From AP-15 sp963712825 (GTDB taxonomy: Bacteria > Pseudomonadota > Alphaproteobacteria > ATCC43930 > CGMCC-115725), in NCBI GenBank assembly GCA_963712825.1, contig CAVQJP010000028.1, positions 62,001 to 126,000 on the forward strand: a stretch of DNA of 64,000 nucleotides, read 5' to 3'. Shown piece after piece: positions 44,802 to 54,200 of this stretch (position 1 is its first letter; each line of letters opens with the position of its first letter). Made by a program: the position numbers and the translations under genes. Below the pieces are notes generated by a model. The model was not told the DNA's origin, did not search any database, and was given only the letters and a program-made list of their open reading frames with translations.

Positions 44802-45563
44802 TCAGCGGCGGTAGTCGGGGCCGTTGCGGTCGACGGTGCGGACAATGCCTTCCCATTCCATCAGCCCATAGGTGTGGCTGTCGAGCACGGTCTTCATCCG
44901 CTCAGAGGCCTTGGCGACGACCGCAGCGTCGACGACCACCGGCGGCTCGTCCATCATCCGCGCGACCAGCTCCAATTCGCACGCCCGTTCCATCGTATAG
45001 AGCCGCATAAAGGCGCCGTGAATCGTTGGGCCAAAGGTCAGGAGCCCATGGTTCAGCAACACGACGCAGCTGCCGCGGCGGCAGGTCCGGCCGAGCGCTG
45101 TACACTCCTCCTCCGTCGCCGGAACGCCATAGGGATGGTAGGCGACCTCGTCGAGAATCGACAGCGCATCCTGGCTGATCGGCCGCAGCCCATGCCGCAG
45201 CAGCGACACGCCGGCGCCGGCGCGGGTATGGGTGTGGGTCACGCAATTGGCGTCGGGCCGCGCCTTGTAGACACCGCTGTGGATCGTAAAGCCGGCGCTG
45301 TTGAACTTGCCGTCGCCGCCGATCACGTTGCCGTCGAGATCCATCTTGACCAGGCTCGACGCGGTGATCTCGTCGAACATCTCGCCGTAGCGGTTGATCA
45401 GAAAGGTGTCGGGTTGGTCGGGTACGCGCGCCGACATGTGGGTGTTGATCAGATCGGTCCAGCCGAGACGGTTCGCGACATGGTAGAGTGCTGCGAGCTC
45501 GCAGCGGGTTTGCCATTCGGCATCTGTCATCTCGGTATTGGTCAGGCGCGGCGCCGCTGACAT
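44802..45563 (-). CDS. Class II aldolase/adducin family protein
   Basis: 253 residues from ATG 45563. The zinc-aldolase fold: LAALYHVANRLGWTDLINTH followed by MSARVPDQPDTFLINRYGEM (~30-66), CVTHTHTRAGAGVSLL with the metal-ligand His pair (~110), a further His in LLNHGLLTFGPTIHGAFMRL (~175). Many members are aldolases or epimerases of sugar phosphates and others are of unknown substrate. First gene of the aldolase-hydrolase-ligase run, divergent from the urease cluster. Confidence 0.88.
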   Translation of the reverse strand: MSAAPRLTNTEMTDAEWQTRCELAALYHVANRLGWTDLINTHMSARVPDQPDTFLINRYGEMFDEITASSLVKMDLDGNVIGGDGKFNSAGFTIHSGVYKARPDANCVTHTHTRAGAGVSLLRHGLRPISQDALSILDEVAYHPYGVPATEEECTALGRTCRRGSCVVLLNHGLLTFGPTIHGAFMRLYTMERACELELVARMMDEPPVVVDAAVVAKASERMKTVLDSHTYGLMEWEGIVRTVDRNGPDYRR

Positions 45564-45714
45564 CGATTTCTCCGTAAAGAATTTCGGGAAGAATTCTGGT
45601 GGGCCGATCGGGAAGCTCGGGTTCCTGAGGCAGTCTCGCAAATCGTGTGTGCATTGCAATATCAGAAACGTTCGGAGGGTATGCGCGCGTGCCGAGGCGG
45701 GGGGCCGAGAAGCA

Positions 45715-46560
45715 ATGACGGACGCACCTGCCAGGGTGCATGGTGCGGCCGAAATCGGCTTGGCGCGGCGTGACGGCGCCACGCGCCTTGTTCACCTCTA
45801 CGAACGCGACCCGCTGCGCGTGCTGTTTCCGCGGCCCGAGGCGGACGAGTCGCCGCAAGCCGCGATCGTCACGACTTCGGGCGGTCTTGTCGCCGGCGAC
45901 CGGCTCGATGTCGCGGTCATTCTCGGAGACGGTGCGGCCGCGCATGTCACCGCCTCGGCCGCTGAAAAAATCTATCGTTCGCTGGGCCCGACGACCGAGA
46001 TCAGGCAGTCGCTGACGGTCGGCGACGATGGTGCGCTCGAATTTCTGCCGCCGGAGACGATCCTGTTCGACGGCGCCCGGCTGCGCCGCCGGACCAGCGT
46101 CAACCTCGCCGCAACCGCGAGCTTTCTTGGCGGCGGCATCGTGATATTCGGCCGGCGCGCCCGCGGCGAACGCTTTACCCGCGGGTTGCTGCACGAGGTC
46201 TGGGAAATACGTTGCGAGGGCAGTCTGGTCTGGGCAGACGCGCTGCATCTGGCGGATGACGTAGCCGCGACGATCGACGATCCGGCCTGCTTTGACGGCG
46301 CGGCGGGTTTTGCGGTCCTGGTCTTGGCGCCGGCCGGCGGGAGGGCGCAAAGATTTGTCGACGGTGCGCGCGCCGTTCAGGCGGCGTCAGCGGCCGAGGG
46401 TTTGCGCGCCGGGGTCAGCGTGGTCGGCGGGCTCCTCGTCGCCCGCTGGCTCGCGCGAGACGCGATGTCGTTGCGCGGCGCTTATTCCGATCTTGCTTGC
46501 CATTTGCGCGCCAAAGCGATGGGATTGCCGGCGCGGCTGCCCCGGCTTTGGCATGTTTGA
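45715..46560 (+). CDS. ureD: Urease accessory protein UreD
   Basis: 281 residues from ATG 45715. UreD scaffolds the apo-urease with UreF and UreG for nickel insertion. Typical segments: TTSGGLVAGDRLDVAVILGD (~52-72), HVTASAAEKIYRS, LEFLPPETILFDGARLRRRT (~105-125) and GIVIFGRRARGERFTRG (~140-156). First gene of ureDABCEFG. The TGA lies 53 bases before the ureA start. A 150-base divergent gap separates it from the aldolase gene; no clear promoter was picked out. Confidence 0.94.
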   Translation: MTDAPARVHGAAEIGLARRDGATRLVHLYERDPLRVLFPRPEADESPQAAIVTTSGGLVAGDRLDVAVILGDGAAAHVTASAAEKIYRSLGPTTEIRQSLTVGDDGALEFLPPETILFDGARLRRRTSVNLAATASFLGGGIVIFGRRARGERFTRGLLHEVWEIRCEGSLVWADALHLADDVAATIDDPACFDGAAGFAVLVLAPAGGRAQRFVDGARAVQAASAAEGLRAGVSVVGGLLVARWLARDAMSLRGAYSDLACHLRAKAMGLPARLPRLWHV

Positions 46561-46613
46561 TGCTCCCGGCAGTGGGTGTGACGCACCGCGTGTCTGATGC
46601 AGCGGAAACGGCG

Positions 46614-46916
46614 ATGAACCTGACGCCTCGTGAAAAGGACAAGCTCCTCGTTTCGGTCGCGGCGATGGTGGCCGAGCGCCGGTTGCGCCGCGGTGTGCGG
46701 CTCAACTATCCCGAGGCGGTGGCGCTGATCACCGATTACGTGCTCGAAGGCGCGCGCGACGGGCGCAGCGTCGCCGAATTGATGCGCGACGGCGCCACCG
46801 TCATCGGCCGCGAGCAGGTCATGGAGGGGATAGCGGAAATGATCCGCGAAATCCAGGTCGAGGCGACCTTTCCCGATGGCACCAAGCTCGTCACCGTCCA
46901 CGAGCCGATCCGGTGA
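46614..46916 (+). CDS. ureA: Urease gamma subunit
   Basis: 100 residues from ATG 46614, exactly the family length. MNLTPREKDKLLVSVAAMVA, RLNYPEAVALITDYVLEGAR, then DGRSVAELMRDGATVI and VQVEATFPDGTKLVT-like QVEATFPDGTKLVTVHEPIR. Structural subunit of the urease trimer. The frame is open upstream, but the family N-terminus begins here. It is separated from ureB by a palindromic repeat (46950-47066), whereas the rest of the operon is tightly packed. Confidence 0.97.
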   Translation: MNLTPREKDKLLVSVAAMVAERRLRRGVRLNYPEAVALITDYVLEGARDGRSVAELMRDGATVIGREQVMEGIAEMIREIQVEATFPDGTKLVTVHEPIR

Positions 46917-46949
46917 CGGAAAAAGCTATGCCCGGGGCCCGCCCCTCGT

Positions 46950-47066
46950 CGCCCCTCACCCTCCCGCTTTGCGGGCCCCTCCCTCTCCCCGCCCTTGCGG
47001 GGCGAGGGGTTCGCCAGCCTGCTCCCTCGCCCCGCTTGCGGGGAGAGGGTTGGGGTGAGGGGCGGC
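46950..47066. repeat. Palindromic intergenic repeat, family C, inside the urease operon
   Basis: Begins CGCCCCTCACCCTCCCGC and ends GGGTTGGGGTGAGGGGCG, near-complements, with smaller hairpins between (TTGCGGGGCGAGGG, CCCTCGCCCCGCTTGCGGGG). The whole segment can fold into one long structure. It separates ureA from ureB and could reduce or process the transcript there. A shorter related piece lies in the 5' part of ureF (49749-49790). Confidence 0.8.
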
Positions 47067-47082
47067 GGTCGGGCGAAACGCG

Positions 47083-47391
47083 ATGATCCCGGGCGAGCTT
47101 TTTCCCGCCGACGGCAACATTGAGATCAATGCCGGCCAACCGACCGTGAGCTTGACCGTCGCCAATACCGGCGACCGGCCGATCCAGATCGGCTCGCATT
47201 ATCACTTTTACGAAACCAACCCGGCGCTTGCATTCGACCGCGAGCGCGCCCGCGGCTTCCGGCTCGACATTCCGGCCGGCAGCGCCACCCGCTTCGAGCC
47301 GGGGCAAAGCCGCGAGGTCCGCCTCGTCGCTTATGCCGGCGCCCGCCGCGTCGTCGGCTTCAACGCCAAGATCAACGGCGGGCTGGATTAG
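47083..47391 (+). CDS. ureB: Urease beta subunit
   Basis: 102 residues: MIPGELFPADGNIEINAGQP, then NTGDRPIQIGSHYHFYETNP (~28-48), the most conserved part of the subunit, and GSATRFEPGQSREVRLV (~65-81). It stabilises the active-site flap region of UreC. The ATG is right after the family C repeat, with GGGCGAAACGCG before it rather than a strong ribosome-binding site. Its stop is 4 bases before the ureC start. Confidence 0.96.
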   Translation: MIPGELFPADGNIEINAGQPTVSLTVANTGDRPIQIGSHYHFYETNPALAFDRERARGFRLDIPAGSATRFEPGQSREVRLVAYAGARRVVGFNAKINGGLD

Positions 47392-47395
47392 CGCG

Positions 47396-49105
47396 ATGGC
47401 CACGACGATCTCTCGCGCAGCCTATGCCGGGATGTTCGGGCCGACGACCGGCGACCGGCTGCGCCTGGCCGATACCGAGCTCATAATCGAGATCGAAAGC
47501 GATCGCACGATCTATGGCGAGGAGGTCAAGTTCGGCGGCGGCAAAGTGATCCGCGACGGCATGGGCCAAAGCCAGCGAACCCGCGCCGAGGGGGCGGTCG
47601 ACACCGTCATCACCAATGCCGTGATCCTCGACCATTGGGGGATCGTCAAAGCCGATATCGGCATCCGTGACGGCCGCATCAGCGGCATCGGCAAGGCCGG
47701 CAACCCCGATATCCAGCCCGGCGTCGACATCGTTATCGGGCCGGGCACCGAGGCGATCGCGGGCGAAGGCCGCATCGTCACCGCCGGGGGCATCGATGCG
47801 CATGTCCACTGGATCTGCCCGCAACTGGCTGACGAAGGGCTTTACAGCGGCATCACGACAATGCTCGGCGGCGGCACCGGCCCGGCCGCCGGCACAGCGG
47901 CGACGACATGCACGCCGGGACCGTGGCACCTCGCGCGCATATTGCAGGCGGCCGAGGGGATCCCGGTCAATCTCGGCTTTTTCGGCAAAGGCAACGCGTC
48001 GGACCCGCGCGCGCTCGTCGAAATGGTCGAGGCCGGCGCCTGCGGTCTCAAGCTGCACGAGGATTGGGGGACGACGCCGGCGGCGATCGACACCTGTCTC
48101 GGCGTCGCCGAGCAGCACGATGTCGCGGTCGCGATCCACACCGACACGCTCAACGAATTGGGGTTTGTCGAGAACACGATCGCGGCGTTCAAGGGCCGCA
48201 ACATCCACGCTTTTCACACCGAAGGGGCGGGGGGCGGCCACGCCCCCGACATCATCAAATTGTGCGGTCTGCCGAACGTATTGCCGTCCTCGACCAACCC
48301 GACGCGGCCCTACACGGTCAACACCATCGCCGAGCATCTCGACATGCTGATGGTGTGCCATCACCTCGACCCGAGCATTCCCGAGGACGTGGCCTTCGCC
48401 GAGAGCCGCATCCGCCGCGAGACGATCGCCGCCGAGGACATCCTCCACGATCTCGGCGCCTTCAGCATGATGTCGTCCGACAGCCAGGCGATGGGGCGGG
48501 TCGGCGAGGTAATCATCCGCACCTGGCAGACCGCCGACAAGATGAAGCGCCAGCGCGGCCCGTTGCCCGCAGACAGCGAGCGCAATGACAATTTCCGGGT
48601 CAAACGCTACGTCGCCAAATACACGGTCAACCCGGCGCTGACCCATGGGCTCGCCGAGCATGTCGGCTCGGTGGAGGTCGGCAAGCTCGCCGATCTCGTC
48701 CTATGGTCGCCGGCGTTTTTCGGGGTCAAGCCCGACCTGGTGCTGAAATCGGGGACGATCGCGGCGGCGTTGATGGGCGACCCCAACGCCTCGATCCCGA
48801 CCCCCCAGCCGGTGCATTACCGGCCGATGTTCGGCGCGTTTGGCCGCGCGCTGTCGGCCTCGGCGGTGACGTTTCTGCCGACGATCGCGATCGAGCGGAA
48901 TGTGGCGGAAGAGCTCGGGCTGCAGCGGGTTGTCCTGTCGGCGCACGGCATTCGCGCGGTCGACAAAAGCCGGATGGTGCACAACGCCGCGACGCCGGTG
49001 ATCGAGGTCGATCCCGAAACCTACGAGGTGCGCGCCGACGGCGTTCTGTTGACGTGCGAGCCCGCCACTGTGCTGCCGCTCGCCCAGCGCTACTTTTTGT
49101 ATTGA
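47396..49105 (+). CDS. ureC: Urease alpha (catalytic) subunit
   Basis: 569 residues from ATG 47396. The dinuclear nickel enzyme hydrolysing urea. Ligands and active-site segments: GGIDAHVHWICPQ (His pair ~135), carbamylated Lys in CGLKLHEDWGTTPAA (~218), AIHTDTLNELGF (~247), HAFHTEGAGGGHAPDI (~273), the flap His in MVCHHLDPSIPEDVAFAESR (~320) and the Asp ligand in SMMSSDSQAMGRVGE (~361). Complete and without anomalies; the following gap to ureE is 138 bases, with two GAGACGGT units in tandem. Confidence 0.98.
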   Translation: MATTISRAAYAGMFGPTTGDRLRLADTELIIEIESDRTIYGEEVKFGGGKVIRDGMGQSQRTRAEGAVDTVITNAVILDHWGIVKADIGIRDGRISGIGKAGNPDIQPGVDIVIGPGTEAIAGEGRIVTAGGIDAHVHWICPQLADEGLYSGITTMLGGGTGPAAGTAATTCTPGPWHLARILQAAEGIPVNLGFFGKGNASDPRALVEMVEAGACGLKLHEDWGTTPAAIDTCLGVAEQHDVAVAIHTDTLNELGFVENTIAAFKGRNIHAFHTEGAGGGHAPDIIKLCGLPNVLPSSTNPTRPYTVNTIAEHLDMLMVCHHLDPSIPEDVAFAESRIRRETIAAEDILHDLGAFSMMSSDSQAMGRVGEVIIRTWQTADKMKRQRGPLPADSERNDNFRVKRYVAKYTVNPALTHGLAEHVGSVEVGKLADLVLWSPAFFGVKPDLVLKSGTIAAALMGDPNASIPTPQPVHYRPMFGAFGRALSASAVTFLPTIAIERNVAEELGLQRVVLSAHGIRAVDKSRMVHNAATPVIEVDPETYEVRADGVLLTCEPATVLPLAQRYFLY

Positions 49106-49243
49106 TTAGTTCATAATGAGACGGTGAGACGGTGAGAGAAGGATTCGATAGACACGAGTTGATACCGAGCTTGATTTCGGACCGCAGCGCCCGAAGCCGA
49201 CATCGGCTACGAGACGAAATTCCTCGCTGCCTCACGCCGCATT

Positions 49244-49729
49244 GTGAATAAGAGTGATCGAATGCGCCGGGCGATCGCGGTCCGTGAGCGCGGCGAGTGG
49301 CCGGAGAGGGGGGCGCTCGATACCGTGACGCTCGCCTATCTCGACCGCCATCGCCGCCGCATCCGGCTCGTCGCCGATTCGGGCGAGACTTTTCTGCTCG
49401 ACTTGCCGCGCGCGCATCATTTGAGCGAGGGCGACGGGCTCGAGCTCGACGGCGGCGATTATATCCGCGTGCGTGCGGCGGCAGAGCCGGTGCTCGAAAT
49501 CGAAGCCGAGAACGGCGCCGCCTTGCTGCGCATCGCCTGGCATTTGGGCAATCGGCATTTGCCGTTGCAGGTCATGGGCGAGCGGCTGCGCATCCGCGCC
49601 GACCACGTCATCGCGGAGATGGTGGCCGGGCTCGGCGGTCGCCTGACCCCGCGCGACGCTCCGTTCGACCCGGAAACCGGCGCCTATGCCGGCGGCGCGG
49701 CCCATCGCGATGACGAACGCGATGGCTGA
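49244..49729 (+). CDS. ureE: Urease accessory nickel carrier UreE
   Basis: 161 residues. The N-terminal peptide-binding domain is DTVTLAYLDRHRRRIRLVAD, then SGETFLLDLPRAHHLSEGDG. The C-terminal metal-binding domain is LRIAWHLGNRHLPLQVMGER with the conserved interface His (~105), then ADHVIAEMVAGLGGRLTPR. There is no long His-rich tail; the end has a single H (GGAAHRDDERDG), so nickel storage capacity should be low. It overlaps the start of ureF. Confidence 0.93.
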   Translation: MNKSDRMRRAIAVRERGEWPERGALDTVTLAYLDRHRRRIRLVADSGETFLLDLPRAHHLSEGDGLELDGGDYIRVRAAAEPVLEIEAENGAALLRIAWHLGNRHLPLQVMGERLRIRADHVIAEMVAGLGGRLTPRDAPFDPETGAYAGGAAHRDDERDG

Positions 49730-50521
49730 GAGCCGCCGCGCCGCGAGGCGCCTCACCCCGGCCCTCTCCCGCGCGGGGCGAGGGCGGGACGCCCGCGACG
49801 GGGCAGCCTGCTCCGGACCAAATCCGGGGGCGACAGGCGGCGCAGGCACTGCTCCCGGTGGGCTCTATCGCCTCTTTGCTTGGCTTTCGCCGGGGTTCCC
49901 GGTCGGCGCGTTCAGCTATTCGCACGGGCTCGAAGCCGCGGTCGCGAGCGGGGCCGTTCACAACCGCGTTTCGCTCCAGTCCTGGACCGCCGCGGTGGTG
50001 GTGCGGGGCAGCGGTCGTGTCGACGCCGACATCCTGCGCGACGCGCATCGCGCGGCCGCAGCCGGCGACCTTGCCGGGTTGACCGCCGCCAATCAGCGAG
50101 GGCATGCCTATCGCGCGACCGCCGAGCTGGCGCTCGAAGCCGCCGCCCAGGGTGCAGCGTTTCTGGCGACGTGCCGCGCCGCCTGGCCGGACGCGTTTCT
50201 CGACCGGTGGGCGGCGACGGGCGACAGAATCTGCTACGCTGCCGTCGTCGGTGCGGCTGCCGCGGGCGCCGGCATCGTGCTCGCCGACGCGCTGGTCGGC
50301 TATCTGGAAGCAATGGCCGCCAATCTCGTTTCCGCCGGGCTGCGTCTCGGCATGATCGGCCAGACCGACGGCCAGCGCATCTTGGCGGCGCTCGAACCGG
50401 TTGTCGTCGTCGCGGCGGCAGACGCGGCAACCCGCGACCCGGCCGATTTCGGGGCCGCCACTTTCGCCGTCGACCTCGCCTCGATGGCGCATGAAACCCA
50501 ATATACGAGGCTGTTCCGCTC

Positions 50522-50525
<4 letters not shown>
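49722..50525 (+). CDS. ureF: Urease accessory protein UreF
   Basis: About 267 residues from ATG 49722; ATG 49710 is equally possible, both inside the end of ureE. The conserved protein begins only about 40 residues in: YRLFAWLSPGFPVGAFSYSH (~46-65) and continues with VDADILRDAHRAAAAGDLAG, CRAAWPDAFLDRWAATGD and a C-terminal FAVDLASMAHETQYTRLFRS. UreF with UreD and UreG activates urease. The N-terminal extension (RRLTPALSRAGRGRDARDG) is encoded by a palindromic repeat piece. The stop overlaps the ureG start (ATGA). Confidence 0.92.
49749..49790. repeat. Family C palindromic repeat fragment within the ureF reading frame
   Basis: CCTCACCCCGGCCCTCTCCC then GCGCGGGGCGAGGGCGGGAC form an imperfect stem, matching the ends of the repeat between ureA and ureB. 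Read as protein it gives LTPALSRAGRGRD. It seems to have inserted at the ureE/ureF junction and been absorbed into ureF as an N-terminal extension without breaking the frame. Confidence 0.7.
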
Positions 50526-51139
<614 letters not shown>

Positions 51140-51183
51140 GCTGTACCGGCTTCTCGCGCCTTTTTGCCGTTTTTTTGACACCA

Positions 51184-51201
51184 GTGTGAACCGGATCACA
51201 C
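51184..51201. promoter_or_regulatory. CRP-type binding site upstream of the 1105-aa gene
   Basis: GTGTGA-ACCGGA-TCACAC is a perfect dyad that contains the full TGTGA-N6-TCACA consensus of CRP-family regulators. It lies 73-91 bases before the start codon of the unknown membrane-protein gene and 45 bases after ureG. A TTGACA hexamer sits just before it (51175-51180), but no good -10 follows at 17 bases. Confidence 0.6.
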
Positions 51202-51274
51202 GGCACCGATCCGATCTCGATCGAAATGGTTAAGACCGGCGCTCAGCCGCGAAGCCATTTCAGGAATCACGAGA

Positions 51275-54200
51275 ATGGCGGACGACCAGCCTTCAGGAGC
51301 TTGGGGGAGCAGTTTCGTCATATTAGCGTTCGCCGCGGTTAGTGCTGCGTACGTGGCCTGGCAGCACACCCCGCTGGTGAGTTCCCGCCCGACCGAACCC
51401 GAATATCCGGCCCACGAGCTGAGATCGGCGCAGGACATCGACGCCCGGCTGTGGGAGGACCCCTTTGCCGCGGTCACGCGCGATGCTAAGGCGAAAAGGT
51501 GGCCCGAGACCTTTGCCGCGCTGATGCGCGTCATTGAAACCCGAAGCTGGCGGGACTCGCGGGCCGGCTGCTTACATACAAAGGCCGGGTTCGACCATCC
51601 CGGCGAAAATACGCTGGCAATAGGCGTCACGTTGCCCGGCGCATCCTATCCGGAGGTCGCCGAAACAAGGCGCCGGCTGCGCTATGCGGTACTGTCGGCA
51701 TTGCATGTCGCCGGCTATTCGCCCATAGACGAAAAACACATCGGCTATTGGCGGCCGGACTGCACCGTATCGAATACGAGCGCGCTTAAGGTGAACACCG
51801 AGGCAGTCGACGGGTGGCCCGCGGCGACCAACGCTGCGGCAACCGGCATAGGCTTTGAAGGCGAATCGGGCAACGGAACCGCAATCCCGGCGGCAAGGGG
51901 CGCCGCGCAAGCAAGGGCTGATGCGTCACTGGACAAGCCGCCGCTGCTCCCGATCGTCCCGTGGGAGGAATTCGACAAGGACAAAAAACATGTGCTGGTG
52001 ATTTGGCTCGACGAGGATTTTCTGACTGCCGGGCGGCAGCCGATCAGCAGCCTTGTCGAGCTGCGCTTACAATTGAATTTACCTTTGCACAGCAGCAATT
52101 TCGCGCTGGTGGGGCCCGAAGACTCCACAATGCTCGCGGCAATGGTGGGCGAGATCAACAATCGGGATTCCCAAGCATACATGGCCGGATACAAACACCG
52201 GCAGGCCCAGCAATCGCTCGACACCGGGATCTCGGTGTACAATTTCGGAGCGACGGTCGAAGCCGGGGCGATCACGAAAGACGGCAACATAGCCGAACGT
52301 CTAAAAGACATCGGAATTCAAAACTACTATCGAACCATAAATACGGATGACGAATTGGCCAAAATTTTGGCCTGCGAATTGATGCGGCGCGACCCGAATC
52401 TTCAACTCGACAATAAGTGCGATGGGGTGTCTGAGCCAGATAGGCCTCGCGACCACGTCGTGCTGCTTTCGGACTGGGACACGTCTTACGGTAGACACTT
52501 GAGCAAAACCGTGGCGCAAACCTTCGGCAAGCAGGGACAAGCCATTGATTTCAAATGGATCAGGCAAGTCAGATATCTGCGCGGGCTCGATGGCCGGCTG
52601 CCTAATCAAAGAGTTCTCGGACAGACGACGTCGCCCGAGAGCGGCGCCGAAGAGAAGCCAGCGGAGCAGGCGGCTGCGAACCAGCCGAGAGCGGCGACGC
52701 CGGAAACCGCGAGAAGCCAATTCGAAAGTCCGGAGGGGCAAAGCCAATTCGACTATCTGCGGCGCTTGGCGGCCGACTTGAAAGAGCGAGACGCCAAGTT
52801 TCGCCGGACGGATGGGGGGCATATTGCGGCGGTCGGGGTCCTAGGAAGCGACGTTTACGACAAGCTTCTGATCCTGCAGGCGCTGCGCCCCGAATTGCCG
52901 GAGGCGCTGTTCTTCACGACCGATCTCGACGAATTATTGCTGCCGCAAAAGAAAACCCGCTACACCCGCAACCTGTTGGTCGCCTCCAGTTTTGGCCTTA
53001 GGCTGGATGACAAGGGACAGGCCGATATTCTGAATTTTCGCAGCACCTATCAGACTTCGATCTTTTTGGCGGTCCAGGTTGCGATCCAAAACGAAATTCC
53101 ACACGAGACGGGCGCCGCAAGCTCCGAGTTCGATAGCGGAGCAGTACAAACGGCAACGGCCCAGTTGGACCCGAAGCGGCACGAAACGGCGCCCAAGCCG
53201 GAAGCCGCGACGTCTAGTTTTAATTTGGTGGGTGACCCGTCACTGTTCCAGATTGGCCGCACCGCCCCTCAAATCCTTCCCACCGCTGCGCAAACGGGAA
53301 GCCCCGTCGAGTTGCGCACGCGCCTTGCGGTGTTCCTGGTCCCGCTGCTGCCGATCGGCGTCCTTTTCAGTTTCGCGAGGGTGCGACGGGTCAGCTTTGG
53401 GGCGATCGGTCCCGCCGAACAGGATGAGTACACCCGCTGGTCCAGATGGATGAGGGCCGGGCTTGTCTCGCTTGTCGTTTTAGGGCTCTGGGCGCGGCTC
53501 ACCTTCGGATGGGCGTCAGCTGCGCTATGGCTGACTGGGAACGGCCTCGGCGAGCCGATATCGGTTTCCGAGGGGGTCAGCATCTGGCCGACGATCGGTC
53601 TCCACGCGTTTGGGCTTGTCGTTTCGTTGTTTTTGATCTCCTACGCTTTGCGTAGCCTTGAGATCAACCGGCGCGACACGTGGGGTGAGATGGGGGTTAC
53701 TGAAAGGCCCAAAACCTTTTCGGAAACATTTTGGGAAGCTCTGTCGAACTTCATATTTGACGGTGCTTTGAAGAATGGCGGGGCCGGGCTGGAGCGCAAC
53801 TGCGATTGGTTTAGTGAGGTCGCGAACGGCTATGGGGCGAACTGGAAGATGCGGTGCATCCGAGCGGCCGCCTGGACATTGTTGATGATGTTGTTGTGGT
53901 ATTTGGTTCTTGTGCCGATCTTTGACGAACCTAATGTTCCAGCACGCGGGCATCTCGCTGTTAAGCTTTACAGTTGGATTACTATTCCCGATGTTATCGC
54001 TACCTTGTTCCTAACCTTTCTGGTTGCGGATGCTACCCTACACTCAAGAGCGCTGATTGTCCGTTTAAATCCTATTACCACCATATGGCCCATTGCAACA
54101 CGTACCAGGTTTAAGAAAGAGTTCGATTTAGAGTGCGATGAAGATTTGACCGATTGGCTCGACATGCAGTTTCTTGCTCGGCGCACGCGGTGCATAACCG

